This document shows, piece by piece, positions 28,336 through 37,003 of a stretch of DNA of 64,000 bases (its first letter is position 1; every line of letters begins with the position of its first letter). The stretch is from Candidatus Scalindua sp. (GTDB lineage Bacteria; Planctomycetota; Brocadiia; Brocadiales; Scalinduaceae). The notes beneath the pieces are model-generated. The model saw only the letters and a program-made list of their open reading frames with translations, was not told the DNA's origin and searched no databases. Location: the NCBI GenBank assembly GCA_021777035.1, contig JAIQZR010000164.1, positions 25,098-89,097 of the forward strand, written 5' to 3'. Both the position numbers and the translations under genes were made by a program.

Positions 28336-28728
28336 ATGCCAATCGTAAAACAGTTAACAATTCTTCTTGGAAATAAACCTGGGGCACTGTCAAATGTATG
28401 TTCTGATCTGGCTAGTAAAAACATAAATATTTTGGCAATGTCAGTCTTAGATACAATAGATTCAGGCCTTATCAGAATGGTAGTCGACGATCATGAACAC
28501 GCAGTAAAAGAGCTTGCCGATTCAGGGCTTAATGTTATTGAAACTGAAGTATTATCTCTGGAAATGTCACATAAACCCGGAACCCTGGCAGGTATAACAA
28601 GGCAACTCAGTAAAGCAAAGATAAATATTGAGTACGCATACGTAAGCGTTCCACCAGGTGATGGTACTTCCATAGGGATCTTCTGGGTTTCAAATCTGAA
28701 AAAGGCAACAGAGATACTGGAGGCGTGA
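28336..28728 (+). CDS. Tandem ACT-domain protein
   Basis: A 130-residue protein of two ACT domains with no enzyme domain. The first begins VKQLTILLGNKPGALSNVCSDLASKNINILAM, with the ligand-contact glycine in NKPGAL. The second is SHKPGTLAGITRQLSKAKINIEYAYVS near residue 75. ACT domains bind amino acids. Stand-alone pairs of this type often accompany phenylacetate-CoA ligase-like genes and act as amino-acid sensors; no such gene is nearby. AAGGAGG precedes ATG 28336. A strong terminator follows the gene. Confidence 0.88.
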   Translation: MPIVKQLTILLGNKPGALSNVCSDLASKNINILAMSVLDTIDSGLIRMVVDDHEHAVKELADSGLNVIETEVLSLEMSHKPGTLAGITRQLSKAKINIEYAYVSVPPGDGTSIGIFWVSNLKKATEILEA

Positions 28729-28790
28729 GCCTGATTCAGGAGCATACGAGAGAGTAGTTGTCTTTACCATCCACAATGAAGCAGGTATGG

Positions 28791-28844
28791 CCTTGCTTAC
28801 GAAGAGTTAATAATTAATACACTTCCGTAAGCAAGGCTTTTTTT
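28791..28844 (+). terminator. Terminator after the ACT gene
   Basis: CCTTGCTTACGAAG (28791-28804) pairs almost fully with CTTCCGTAAGCAAGG (28822-28836), followed by CTTTTTTT. Confidence 0.85.
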
Positions 28845-28987
28845 GTTGACCGTAGAGGTCATGCCCGAGCAATAAATGGTCGCTGTGCATATTTGCCCAT
28901 GCATAGAGTCTCTTCTTGTCAGATGAGCTTCTTGACTGGTGTAGTAAGCAATATTTTATATTGCAAATCAACCCCACTCTTTTATAA

Positions 28988-29191
28988 TATCCTGATTCGG
29001 TACAAGTTGGTGAATATATCCCCGATCTGATTGTTTTTGATAAGATTATTGTTGACACCAAGGTCATTGAGAAAATTGGCAATAACGAAATAGCTCAAAT
29101 AATCAATTATTTAAAGATTACCGGGTTAAGAGTGGGGCTGGTATTAAACTTTAAACATGCCAAACTTGAATGGGAGAGAATCATCTTATGA
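28988..29191 (+). pseudogene. C-terminal fragment of a GxxExxY (PDDEXK-like) protein
   Basis: An open stretch without start codon, bounded upstream by TAA at 28985, reading VGEYIPDLIVFDKIIVDTKV, then IAQIINYLKITGLRVGLVLNF and ending KLEWERIIL at TGA 29189-29191. This is the C-terminal half of the GxxExxY family, whose name-giving motif and N-terminal half are missing. The PD...D-x-K-like arrangement (PDLIVF...VDTKV) of the nuclease-like fold is still visible. Clearly a remnant. Confidence 0.75.
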
Positions 29192-29198
29192 AGAAAAT

Positions 29199-29290
29199 GC
29201 CACAGATGGACACGGATTTTGTATTATCGAAAAACAAAATTATTAAAAATATTATCTGTGTGAATCAGTGTTCATCTGTGGTTAAAAATG
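29199..29290. repeat. ATCTGTG inverted repeat
   Basis: CCACAGATGGACACGGA near 29201 and TGTTCATCTGTGG near 29269-29281 form an imperfect inverted repeat with an AT-rich centre, just ahead of the AlbA_2 gene. No coding content. Confidence 0.55.
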
Positions 29291-29300
29291 GAGTTGTTTC

Positions 29301-31052
29301 GTGAGGATGAATGAACAAGAACTCTTAAAATTGCTGAGCGATCATGAGTGGAAAGATATTGAGTTTAAAGAAGCCCAGAGAGCGGTACCTAAAAATGCTT
29401 ATGAATCTGTTTCTGCCTTTGCCAATACGGAAGGCGGTCATCTCGTATTTGGTGTAAGAAAAGAGGGTTCAGATTTTGAAGTAGTAGGCGTCTTAAACGT
29501 GGATAAAGTACAGAGCGACTTCCTGACTTCATTACGCCAAAAAGACAAGATCAGCCTGATTATTGATGTAAAGGAACAGCTCCACTCTGTTAACGAAAAA
29601 GATCTGCTCGTGTTTTATGTGCCGGAAGCATCACGTACTGATAAGCCGGTGTTCTTGAATGGTGATATTAGAAGAAGTTTTCTTCGCAAAGGAGCCTGCG
29701 ACGTAAAATGCTCCAATGAAGAAGTTCAGCGGTTAATCAGTGACGCTTCGCTGGAACGATACGATGGGAAAACCGTTGATTATGATTTAAGCGCTTGCTA
29801 CAGCTCCAAAGATATCGCTTGGTATCGCAGGCAGTACGAAGGGAAGACAAGTAATCGTAATTATGGCGATTTAGAGGATTTGGAGTTTCTATTTCAACTT
29901 GGTTTGATAAAAAATACGGACAGAGGACAAAAACCGACTATTGCTTCAATTCTTTTATTTGGCCAGGACGGTTACTTACGCGGTCTACTCCCTCGACCGG
30001 TTATTGATTGTCAGCGGTACTTATTTAAACATGACGATTATTCAAGAGGTGAACGTTGGCATGATCGCACGGTTTGCGATTACAATTTAGTTCAGAGCTG
30101 GCTTGCTGTTCTTGAATGGTACTATCGTTTCGCTGAGATTCCGTATGAAGTCAATCCAAAAACGCTTCAACGCAGTGATACTCCACCGGATTATACCGCT
30201 TTTCGTGAAACAATCATCAACATGTTAATTCATCAGGATTATGCCGACCATTGCCGCAAACCGGTTATTGCTCATTTTGCCGATTTGACCCGGTTTTGGA
30301 ATCCAGGTGATGCGTTTGCCAATGTAAGAGATCTGCTTGAGCCAGGAGAGAAGGAGACAAGAAATCCAATTCTGGTGACGGCATTTAGACGGATCGGATT
30401 TAGCGAAAATGCAGGCTGGGGGTTACGGGATGTATTTAAGAACTGGCGAGGATTGGGTAAGGTGCCACCTGTAATTAATAACGATAAATCAAAGAAATCA
30501 TTTGAACTGGTTTTACATAAAGAAGTTCTGCTGTCGAGAGAACAGGTAGAATTTCAGAAGACAATCGGTGTTCACCTCTCTGAAGATGAGGCGTCTGTTT
30601 TTGCCTATGCATGCAAGCACAAAAAACTCTCCATTTATGACATCCGGGATGTTTCAGGTAATTCACTTAAAAGCTGTCGAGACATTGCTGATCATTTAGT
30701 CATTCAGGTACTTTTCGTTAAGATTGACAGTGATTATTATGAACTTTCATCTGTTATGCAGGAACGGTTCAAACATGTTAAATTCGAGGCCCATGATGAG
30801 GCCCATGATGAGGCCCATGATGACTTGACTGAGACAGAACGGGAAATTGTCAATTACTGTGTCGAACCCCAAAGTACTCCTGAATTGCTAAAATTACTCG
30901 GATACCGTTCAAGAACGGGTAATTATAAATCTGCTCTATCTAACCTGCTTTCAAGTGGTTATCTGGAAATGACGATTCCAGACAGCCCAAGAAGCAAGAA
31001 TCAAAAATATAAATCAACATTGGAAGGCAAACGACTTGTACACAACGACTAA
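29301..31052 (+). CDS. AlbA_2-domain / GHKL ATP-binding putative regulator
   Basis: A 583-residue soluble protein. Residues 1-130 form the AlbA_2 (Schlafen-like) domain: EWKDIEFKEAQRAVPKNAYESVSAFANTEGGHLVFGV. The middle carries a GHKL-type ATPase trace with RETIINMLIHQDYAD as N-box and FSENAGWGLRDVFKNW as G-box. The C-terminus has winged-helix-like segments (ETEREIVNYCVE..LLKLLGYRSRTGNYK). Such proteins are annotated as putative transcriptional regulators or defence-associated; the role is unknown. Start GTG 29301 has GGAG seven bases upstream. A perfect 12-bp tandem triplication encodes repeated EAHD. It lies in an accessory zone of fragments, suggesting horizontal origin. Confidence 0.82.
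   Translation: MRMNEQELLKLLSDHEWKDIEFKEAQRAVPKNAYESVSAFANTEGGHLVFGVRKEGSDFEVVGVLNVDKVQSDFLTSLRQKDKISLIIDVKEQLHSVNEKDLLVFYVPEASRTDKPVFLNGDIRRSFLRKGACDVKCSNEEVQRLISDASLERYDGKTVDYDLSACYSSKDIAWYRRQYEGKTSNRNYGDLEDLEFLFQLGLIKNTDRGQKPTIASILLFGQDGYLRGLLPRPVIDCQRYLFKHDDYSRGERWHDRTVCDYNLVQSWLAVLEWYYRFAEIPYEVNPKTLQRSDTPPDYTAFRETIINMLIHQDYADHCRKPVIAHFADLTRFWNPGDAFANVRDLLEPGEKETRNPILVTAFRRIGFSENAGWGLRDVFKNWRGLGKVPPVINNDKSKKSFELVLHKEVLLSREQVEFQKTIGVHLSEDEASVFAYACKHKKLSIYDIRDVSGNSLKSCRDIADHLVIQVLFVKIDSDYYELSSVMQERFKHVKFEAHDEAHDEAHDDLTETEREIVNYCVEPQSTPELLKLLGYRSRTGNYKSALSNLLSSGYLEMTIPDSPRSKNQKYKSTLEGKRLVHND
30786..30821 (+). repeat. 12-bp tandem repeat, three copies, in frame
   Basis: GAGGCCCATGAT three times without mismatch, encoding EAHD repeats in the linker before the C-terminal winged-helix part of the AlbA_2 protein. 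Copy number could vary by slippage without breaking the frame. Confidence 0.9.
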
Positions 31053-31255
31053 TAGTCGGGGTCACATCTTGATTAGTGATTAAGAAGGCAAACAGTTTTA
31101 AAGATGATAAGGATAGAATAAACGTCGAAGAGCAGTTCAATTCGTGTTGTTTCTTCAATCAGGGGGCTTCACCTTACTCCCCCTGCTATATTCTGGCAGC
31201 CCTTCGGGCTTGGGAAAGAGATAATTTATTACCCTAAAGAACATGAGAGATAATT

Positions 31256-31759
31256 ATGAAAACACTTCTGTTTTTTGAATCAGTAGCACAATCAGTGCCG
31301 CAGAGTACGGCATGGTATCTTGCCGATATGGGAGAACATCTCGGCAAGCAGGAGCTTTATGCGAGGCAGGCGCCGCAGAAGCTGAAGGCGCTGAAGAAAC
31401 ATGCTATCATAGAGAGCGCAGTGTCTTCCAACAGGATTGAAGGAGTCACTGTTGATTCTGCAAGGGTAAAGGAAGTGGTATTTGGAAGAGCGCATTTGCG
31501 GGATCGTGACGAAGAAGAGGTGCGGGGTTACCGCAAGGCGCTTGAACTTGTCCATACGGAATCAGGTTCCCTTAAGGTGTCAGAAAACACCATCTGTGAA
31601 CTGCATCGGATGACACGTGGAAGCATAGGTGATGCGGGACAGTATAAAAGCAGAGACAGCGATATCATAGAACATTATCCTGATGGAAGAAAAAGGGTAA
31701 TATCTCTAAAAGAGGGTAATAATAAGGGTAATAACCGGGGTCAATTGAAAGAACTGTAG
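31256..31759 (+). pseudogene. Truncated Fic-family protein (N-terminal part only)
   Basis: A 167-residue frame covering the N-terminal region of class II Fic proteins: ARQAPQKLKALKKHAIIESAVSSNRIEGVTVDSARV. It includes the inhibitory motif SSNRIEG (S/TxxxE(G/N)), then the Fic N-lobe EEVRGYRKALELV, then GDAGQYKSRDSDIIEHYPDG. The catalytic HPFxxGNGR motif and all C-terminal parts are missing. After ISLKEG the sequence becomes NNKGNNRGQLKEL, unlike Fic. It cannot AMPylate targets. Probably a remnant produced by recombination or deletion; a short protein could still be made. Confidence 0.8.
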
Positions 31760-31989
31760 CCTCGGGTTATCAATCTCATGTAACGGAAAGGAAAAACTAC
31801 CAACAATCCGTTTTTGATGATGACAGATTTCAGTTAGTATCCTCAATATTTCGAGGAACAGAGTGCGTAACTGGAAAAACTGCGGTCACAAAGCTGGGGT
31901 TGACATCTGGTTATTTGACAATTCGTGAGGGTGGTAAATGAGGTGACTTTTGTCGATATTGTCGGTGGTTTTCAGGAAGTATTGTGATG

Positions 31990-32514
31990 TTAATTATTAG
32001 ATACATTCCCATATTCTTTGTGCATATATTTTCTAGTCTTATTCCATAGCTTTTGTGTTGAACTTTGCTGAATGACAACGCCTAATTCAGTTTCATATTC
32101 AGGCCAATTGAGTGATTCATTACCCCAAATCTCTTGTAATTCTTTAATAAATCCCCATTGCAACCCTGCCGCATTCAAACTACGAACTATTCCTTTTTCA
32201 TCTATCAAAACACGCGACAACGCATTTGAATCTTCTGACAAGAAACTTGAAACTTCATCATCTTTCAATATATTGAAGGGTGTTTCTACTAACCAATTAT
32301 GTCCAAATTTCCATATTATAAGCCCATAAGGAAAAGTATCGGATTTATATATTCCATAAGATACCAGTTCTTCAAAATACCCAATTTCCTGGTCTTTAGG
32401 ATATGGACATACCAAAACCATTATCAAGCCATGTGTGTGGATTTTAAGACAAGCCCCGTCCTGTGGCAAGTTCCCGAAAGGATGCGGTTTTCCGACTGAA
32501 ATAATCTGTGCCAT
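31990..32514 (-). CDS. Hypothetical protein, 174 aa
   Basis: An intact frame from ATG 32514 (alternative TTG 32520). I recognise no family. Visible: an N-terminal beta-rich part with IHTHGLIMVLVCPYPKDQE and SYGIYKSDTFPYGLIIWKFG. It looks globular and cytoplasmic, then has an acidic helical stretch DDEVSSFLSEDSNALSRVLIDE and a basic C-terminus (KLWNKTRKYMHKEYG). It sits in a zone of pseudogenes and repeats, so an accessory role such as immunity or orphan toxin partner is possible, but nothing in the sequence shows it. Confidence 0.6.
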   Translation of the reverse strand: MAQIISVGKPHPFGNLPQDGACLKIHTHGLIMVLVCPYPKDQEIGYFEELVSYGIYKSDTFPYGLIIWKFGHNWLVETPFNILKDDEVSSFLSEDSNALSRVLIDEKGIVRSLNAAGLQWGFIKELQEIWGNESLNWPEYETELGVVIQQSSTQKLWNKTRKYMHKEYGNVSNN

Positions 32515-32608
32515 TTTCAATTCCCAATTAGTTGAACCAAATAATGATTGATCGAGAAACGTTACAAGATGATGGAGAATAGTTTTTTAAAGATTTTGCA
32601 AGAATAGT

Positions 32609-32792
32609 CATTATCAGCCGGTTAGGTTTTTGTGTGTAACACGTAGGGCAATCCTTCCCGCCCGGCCAAGCCGTTCGGACGGGTAGGTTTGCTTTTGTGC
32701 ATAAATGCAAGGCTAAAGCCTCGCCCTACGTCTCTGCTGCCGATTCGGGTATAAAAAAGCCGTACTCGCAAAAACCTAACCGGATGCTACTG
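32609..32792. mobile_element. MITE-like element, copy 2, with 9-bp target duplication and nested insert
   Basis: A 184-bp relative of the 22685 element in opposite orientation. Terminal repeats CCGGTTAGGTTTTTG and CAAAAACCTAACCGG. AAGAATAGT flanks it at 32600-32608 and 32793-32801. Compared with copy 1 it has about 27 extra bases (GC-rich palindromic CCCGCCCGGCC...GACGGG near 32658-32683) within the conserved AATCCTT-AGGTTTGC phrase. Confidence 0.85.
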
Positions 32793-33047
32793 AAGAATAG
32801 TAAGATTGTTAATAAAACTCAAGTGCTTTTTGGGAATTATTACGTGCTGAATTGATGAGAGCATTAAAATTCCGTGTTCAGTAAACACACGTGGAGGTTT
32901 ACGAGTAGCACCTCAACTTGATGTTTCAAAATGGAATATCAAATCCTTAAGCTCATCTGTAGTCAATCGAAACATAAGGTCTTCAGGAAAACGATCCAAG
33001 TTTTTACCCACCGCTTTATTCAAATGCATAGTCTTTCTAAGTTTGGT
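32793..33047 (-). pseudogene. ORF6N-domain gene remnant
   Basis: On the minus strand from about 33047: PTKLRKTMHLNKAVGKNLDR then FPEDLMFRLTTDELKDLIFHFE, the ORF6N/KilA-N-like core. A TGA at 32913-32915 then occupies the place of a conserved Trp, and the frame goes on as GATRKPPRVFTEHGILMLSS, again typical. After that the frame is lost. The N-terminus is missing at the repeat near 33045, and the 3' side is interrupted by MITE copy 2. ORF6N proteins are usually phage-derived DNA-binding proteins. Dead gene. Confidence 0.8.
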
Positions 33048-33128
33048 AGGAGCCGTCTCCCGACGGCGAGCGAATATCATTCACCGTAGTATGAGAACCA
33101 CGGTCGCCAACAGGAGTTGGCTCCTACC
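33045..33128. repeat. GTAGGAGCC palindromic repeat (REP-like)
   Basis: GGTAGGAGCC at 33045-33054 pairs with GGCTCCTACC at 33119-33128. The inner phrases GACGGCGAGCG and CGGTCGCC add partial complementarity. It marks the 5' truncation of the ORF6N remnant. Confidence 0.75.
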
Positions 33129-33229
33129 TGCATATTTTCGCTGAAGGCTTAACTTGCCATTTTTATCTTGAATGCAGATGTGCATTGTTTTAGTATGTAA
33201 GAGTTCGCAAAATAATAAGGAAAAAGAGT

Positions 33230-33961
33230 ATGCAAAATGGTAAATCATTCGTACTATTCGGATTCATGATAGCAATTGCTGTCGTGCTGTCTACCTACAT
33301 CGTTACGGATGCGATGAGAGATATCCGAATGTCACATCAGATTATTAAGGTCAGAGGATATGCAGAGGTTCCAGTACAGTCTGATCTGGCCAAATGGGGT
33401 ATCACCGTTGATGCCTCCAATAAAGAAATTGCTGAGGCATATCACACGCTTGCCGCATACCGTGCGAAGGTTCTCAATTTCTTAAAGAGTAATGGCCTCA
33501 AGGATGCAGATGTGCAAATAGGCCCGGTATCTGTATCCGAACTGAAGAAACGTACCGAGGAAGGACAACTCTTAAATGAAATTGAGAGATATCTCCTTTC
33601 TCAAATTATTGAAATCAAATGTCCGGATGTCAGTGGTGTGGCTAAAGCATCCACCAAAATCTCAGACCTCCTTGGCGAGGGTGTAGAACTTCACGCGTAT
33701 GCACCTATGTATTACTACAGTCGAGTCAACGAGTTGAAGAGCCAATTGTTGGTCAACGCAACAAAGGACGCGCGCGAGAGAGCAAAGATACTGGCGGAAG
33801 GTAGCGGAGTCAGGCTTGGTCAATTGAGGGCGGCACGTCAGGGAGTTTTCAGCGTTCGAGCGGCTGACTCGACTGGAATCTCGGAGAGTTCCTCAGAAGA
33901 TATATCATCCATCGGAAAGAAGGTCACTGCGGTCGTGACGGTAGACTATGCAATGAAGTAG
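33230..33961 (+). CDS. SIMPL-domain (DUF541) protein
   Basis: A 243-residue protein with an N-terminal signal anchor (residues 6-26, VLFGFMIAIAVVLSTYIV). The SIMPL domain follows, beginning IIKVRGYAEVPVQSDLAKWGI and ending VTAVVTVDYAMK. Typical features are the repeated 'kV.pD.a' strand at the start and the DARERAKILAEGSGVRLG helix near residue 183. The family occurs in the periplasm or membrane of many bacteria; its biochemical role is not settled. AAGGA precedes ATG 33230. The gene is isolated between the repeat zone and the convergent folC gene. Confidence 0.88.
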   Translation: MQNGKSFVLFGFMIAIAVVLSTYIVTDAMRDIRMSHQIIKVRGYAEVPVQSDLAKWGITVDASNKEIAEAYHTLAAYRAKVLNFLKSNGLKDADVQIGPVSVSELKKRTEEGQLLNEIERYLLSQIIEIKCPDVSGVAKASTKISDLLGEGVELHAYAPMYYYSRVNELKSQLLVNATKDARERAKILAEGSGVRLGQLRAARQGVFSVRAADSTGISESSSEDISSIGKKVTAVVTVDYAMK

Positions 33962-34003
33962 AACAGAGCAACAAATGTGAATATGTGTTTGAAAGATGCC
34001 TTC

Positions 34004-35371
34004 CTAATGGGTGGCCTTGATATCAAGTATTTCTTTTGCCTTGCCTGCTAAAAAGAATGAGCCTGTTATGCAGATCAAGTCGTCTTTCGTTGCGAACCTT
34101 TTCGCTTCTTTCAGCGCTTCAGCAATGTCTTCAATAACCATTGGTTTCTTATGGTAAAAGCGTTGCGCCTCAACGGACATTTGATTTGGCTCTGCTTCGC
34201 GAGGGTTGCCTGTTCTTGTAAGTATTAAATGATCAGCGATAGAGCTTATCTCTTTGAGGACGCCTTCAATATTCTTGTCCGCAGATAGACCTATTACTAT
34301 TACTAATCGCCGGAAAGAGAAGTTTTCCTTTATTGACTCTCTCAATATCTTCATTGAGGCTACTGTGTGTGCCGTGTCCAGTATAGTCAACGGGTTTTCT
34401 GAGATAACGTCTATCCTTGCCGGGCATCTGATCTTTGCTAATCCGTTTATAATCGATATATTATCAGTCTCTATTACTCCGGTTTCAGATAGGATCTCCA
34501 TTGTCCCAATTGCAGCAGCACAGTTTTCGACCTGATGTCGTCCGACCAATGGTAGGAAGATATTTTCATAGTCATTTCTCCATGTTTTTATTTCGCACTC
34601 TGTACCATAAATTCCGTTTCTCTTTCTTACCTTAGTATTACCGGTCAAAATATCTCTTCCAACGAGATAGAGATGTGATCTCTTCTCTTTACATCTCTTT
34701 GAAATTACGGAGAGTGCGTCAGGTTCTTGTATTGATGAAATAACAGGAACGCCCTCCTTTATTATCCCTGCCTTTTCGTATGCAATTTCCGCAAGTGTGT
34801 TTCCAAGCCTGTCAGTGTGGTCATAACCAACAGGCGTTATGACGGAAACTTCAGGCAAAATAATATTGGTCGAATCAAGTCTTCCTCCCATGCCTACTTC
34901 AAGGACAGTAATGTCTGTTTTCTCTCTTTCGAAATAGAGGAATGCAATTGCAGTGACTATTTCAAAAAAGGTTGGCATAAGAATTGGATCTTTAAGTGTC
35001 ACTCTATCGATATACGGCTTGAGCATATTTATTAATTGTACGAATATTTTTTGAGAAATCATCTTATTGTTGACTCTCATTCTTTCGCCCAGATGTATAA
35101 GATGAGGTGAGGTGAAAAGTCCGGTCTTCAGGCCAAGTTCTTTTAAGAGAGAGGCAACTATTATCGCCGTGGAGCCTTTACCCTTAGTGCCGGTTATGTG
35201 AACAGTCTTTCTATTCTTATGAGGGTCTCCTACGGAAGACATCATCTCTTCCATCCTCTTGAGGTCAAATGTGGAGGTGTCGTATTTGTACTGTGTAAGC
35301 TTCTCGTAATCTATTGTCTGCAATAAGAATTCTTTTGCCTGTTTATAGGAACTGAAGAGTTTGGTTTTCAT
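34004..35371 (-). CDS. folC: Folylpolyglutamate / dihydrofolate synthase
   Basis: ATP-dependent addition of glutamate to (dihydro)folate or dihydropteroate. The 455-residue product belongs to the Mur ligase superfamily: P-loop HITGTKGKGSTA near residue 58, LFTSPHLIHLGERMRVN (family signature), VLEVGMGGRLDSTN near 155, and GYDHTDRLGNTLAEIAYEKAGIIK with the carbamylated-lysine region. The C-terminal domain has LTILDTAHT and VIGLSADKNIEGVL. The full set of motifs is present and the length is normal. It diverges from aroB, with about 55 bp between the starts. Confidence 0.95.
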   Translation of the reverse strand: MKTKLFSSYKQAKEFLLQTIDYEKLTQYKYDTSTFDLKRMEEMMSSVGDPHKNRKTVHITGTKGKGSTAIIVASLLKELGLKTGLFTSPHLIHLGERMRVNNKMISQKIFVQLINMLKPYIDRVTLKDPILMPTFFEIVTAIAFLYFEREKTDITVLEVGMGGRLDSTNIILPEVSVITPVGYDHTDRLGNTLAEIAYEKAGIIKEGVPVISSIQEPDALSVISKRCKEKRSHLYLVGRDILTGNTKVRKRNGIYGTECEIKTWRNDYENIFLPLVGRHQVENCAAAIGTMEILSETGVIETDNISIINGLAKIRCPARIDVISENPLTILDTAHTVASMKILRESIKENFSFRRLVIVIGLSADKNIEGVLKEISSIADHLILTRTGNPREAEPNQMSVEAQRFYHKKPMVIEDIAEALKEAKRFATKDDLICITGSFFLAGKAKEILDIKATH

Positions 35372-35389
35372 AGATTATTCTCTTTTTGC

Positions 35390-35418
35390 TTGACAAAAAA
35401 ATCAACATACTTTACAAC
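35390..35418 (+). promoter_or_regulatory. Promoter for aroB with very short leader
   Basis: TTGACA at 35390-35395 and TACAAC at 35413-35418, 17 bp apart. The ATG at 35428 is only about nine bases past the -10 box, so the message may be nearly leaderless. No Shine-Dalgarno sequence precedes the ATG, which agrees. Confidence 0.45.
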
Positions 35419-35427
35419 GTTACCATC

Positions 35428-36507
35428 ATGAAAGAAATCTTCGTTGATCTCGGGAAGGACAGCTACAACATAATAGTTGATAAGGGTATACTTAATCAAG
35501 TTGGTACCCACATATCTAAGGTAGTCAGTCCTCGGAAAGCTATTGTCGTAACGGACAACATTGTAGGGCCGCTTTATGGAAAAATAGTCCTCGATAGCCT
35601 ATCTGAATGTGGATTTGATGTCAAGTTGGTTTCGCTGGCTCTTGGTGAGGAGCAGAAATCCCTGGCAAAGGCTGAGGAGCTGTACGAGCATCTGTTCGAC
35701 CATGAGATGGATAGAAAATCTCTTATAGTCGCATTAGGTGGTGGTGTGTTGGGCGATTTGGCAGGTTTTGTTGCCGCGACGTTTATGAGGGGCATACCAT
35801 TTGTTCAGGTGCCTACTACATTACTGGCACAGGTCGATAGCAGCGTTGGAGGTAAGGTTGCCGTAAACCATCCTAGAGGTAAGAACATGATCGGGTGTTT
35901 CTATCAGCCAAAGGCTGTTTTCATAGATACTGATACCCTCCGGACACTGCCAAAGCCAGAAATAACGGCAGGCATGGTTGAAGTTATGAAATATGGGATG
36001 ATTAAAGAGCCTGCTTTTTTTGAATATGTAGATAAGCATCTTTCAAAAATCATGGAGCTTGATTCTGATGCATTGGAGGAAGTTATATTCAACTCGTGCA
36101 AAACCAAGGCGCGTGTTGTTGAGCTTGATGAGACGGAACAGGGGATCAGGGCCATACTAAATTATGGACATACTATCGGGCACGCATTGGAGGCGCTGAC
36201 ATTATATAAGAAATATAGACATGGAGATGCGGTAGCTATGGGCATGATATATGTGAGCAAGATAGCCAAAGAGATGGGTCTTGCTGATGACACTGTATTG
36301 AAAAGGCAGGAATCACTGTTTTTGAAATTAGGTTTAAGCCTGAAAGACACTGAATTGGATCCCCATGATATTGTCCGTAAATTATATCAGGATAAAAAGA
36401 CGATTGCAGGAAAACTGAGGTTTGTTCTCCCAACCAGGATCGGGAATGTCATAATTGATGATAGTGTAAGTGAACAGACAATCTTGAACGCTCTTACATC
36501 AGATTAA
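35428..36507 (+). CDS. aroB: 3-dehydroquinate synthase
   Basis: Second step of the shikimate pathway, converting DAHP to 3-dehydroquinate with NAD and a divalent metal. From ATG 35428 the product is 359 residues, starting MKEIFVDLGKDSYNIIV. Motifs: ALGGGVLGDLAGFVAATFMRG, PTTLLAQVDSSVGGKVAVNH, metal ligands in GMVEVMKYGMI, LNYGHTIGHALEAL and HGDAVAMGMIY. The upstream frame from 35386 overlaps the probable promoter and is not used. Complete, normal length. FolC is divergent; both pathways serve folate and aromatics, but a shared operator was not seen. Confidence 0.96.
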   Translation: MKEIFVDLGKDSYNIIVDKGILNQVGTHISKVVSPRKAIVVTDNIVGPLYGKIVLDSLSECGFDVKLVSLALGEEQKSLAKAEELYEHLFDHEMDRKSLIVALGGGVLGDLAGFVAATFMRGIPFVQVPTTLLAQVDSSVGGKVAVNHPRGKNMIGCFYQPKAVFIDTDTLRTLPKPEITAGMVEVMKYGMIKEPAFFEYVDKHLSKIMELDSDALEEVIFNSCKTKARVVELDETEQGIRAILNYGHTIGHALEALTLYKKYRHGDAVAMGMIYVSKIAKEMGLADDTVLKRQESLFLKLGLSLKDTELDPHDIVRKLYQDKKTIAGKLRFVLPTRIGNVIIDDSVSEQTILNALTSD

Positions 36508-36594
36508 CGAAATGTGGTATGGCTTCCCGCAGATGCTAAGACTGCGAAGTAATGATAGAATCATTAGATTACCACTTTAATAGTTCGGAGTAAC

Positions 36595-36612
36595 CAGTTC
36601 GGAGTTAGGAGT
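36595..36612 (+). repeat. Left inverted repeat around the four-helix-bundle gene
   Basis: CAGTTCGGAGTTAGGAGT. Its complement-like partner lies at 37004-37028. The AGGAG inside it also serves as ribosome binding site for ATG 36621. Confidence 0.7.
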
Positions 36613-36620
36613 AATATGAT

Positions 36621-36986
36621 ATGAGTGAGGATAGGTTTGATTTCGAAAACTTAAAGGTCTACCAGAAGTCTCTGGAATATATTGATTTTGTGTATGAGAT
36701 TACAAAAGGGTTTCCTAAAGACGAAATCTTTTCTTTAACTAACCAATTTAGAAGAGCCTCTATATCTATTTGTTTAAATATCGCGGAAGGTAGCGGAGGA
36801 AGCAAGGCGGAATTTAATCAGTTTCTTAAAATAGCAAGACGGTCTGTAAGGGAATGTGTTGCAGTGACTGAAATTTCGTGCAGGCAGGCATTTATCAGTA
36901 ACGAATATAAAAAGCAATCACGAGGATCTTGCATAGAACTTTCAAGAATGATAAACGGATTAATGAAGTCTTTGAAAAATAAGTAA
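36621..36986 (+). CDS. Four-helix-bundle protein (23S rRNA intervening-sequence family)
   Basis: A 121-residue helical protein: FENLKVYQKSLEYIDFVYEITKGFPKDE, then LTNQFRRASISICLNIAEGSGG, the family's signature phrase, then EFNQFLKIARRSVRECVAVTEI. These S23-like proteins are found inside intervening sequences of 23S rRNA genes in some bacteria and as free genes flanked by repeats in others. The function is unknown; nucleic-acid binding has been suggested. Here the gene stands between aroB and dprA and is framed by inverted repeats, so it may be a mobile insert. Confidence 0.92.
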   Translation: MSEDRFDFENLKVYQKSLEYIDFVYEITKGFPKDEIFSLTNQFRRASISICLNIAEGSGGSKAEFNQFLKIARRSVRECVAVTEISCRQAFISNEYKKQSRGSCIELSRMINGLMKSLKNK

Positions 36987-37003
36987 ACTGATGATAGCTG
37001 AAA

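Noticed and set aside
31760..31989. Missing catalytic half of the Fic gene downstream
   Set aside because: I looked in all plus frames for the HPFxxGNGR motif and found no trace.
32528..32710. 60-codon minus-strand frame near MITE copy 2
   Set aside because: It reads from the element into the ORF6N remnant and is created by the insertion.
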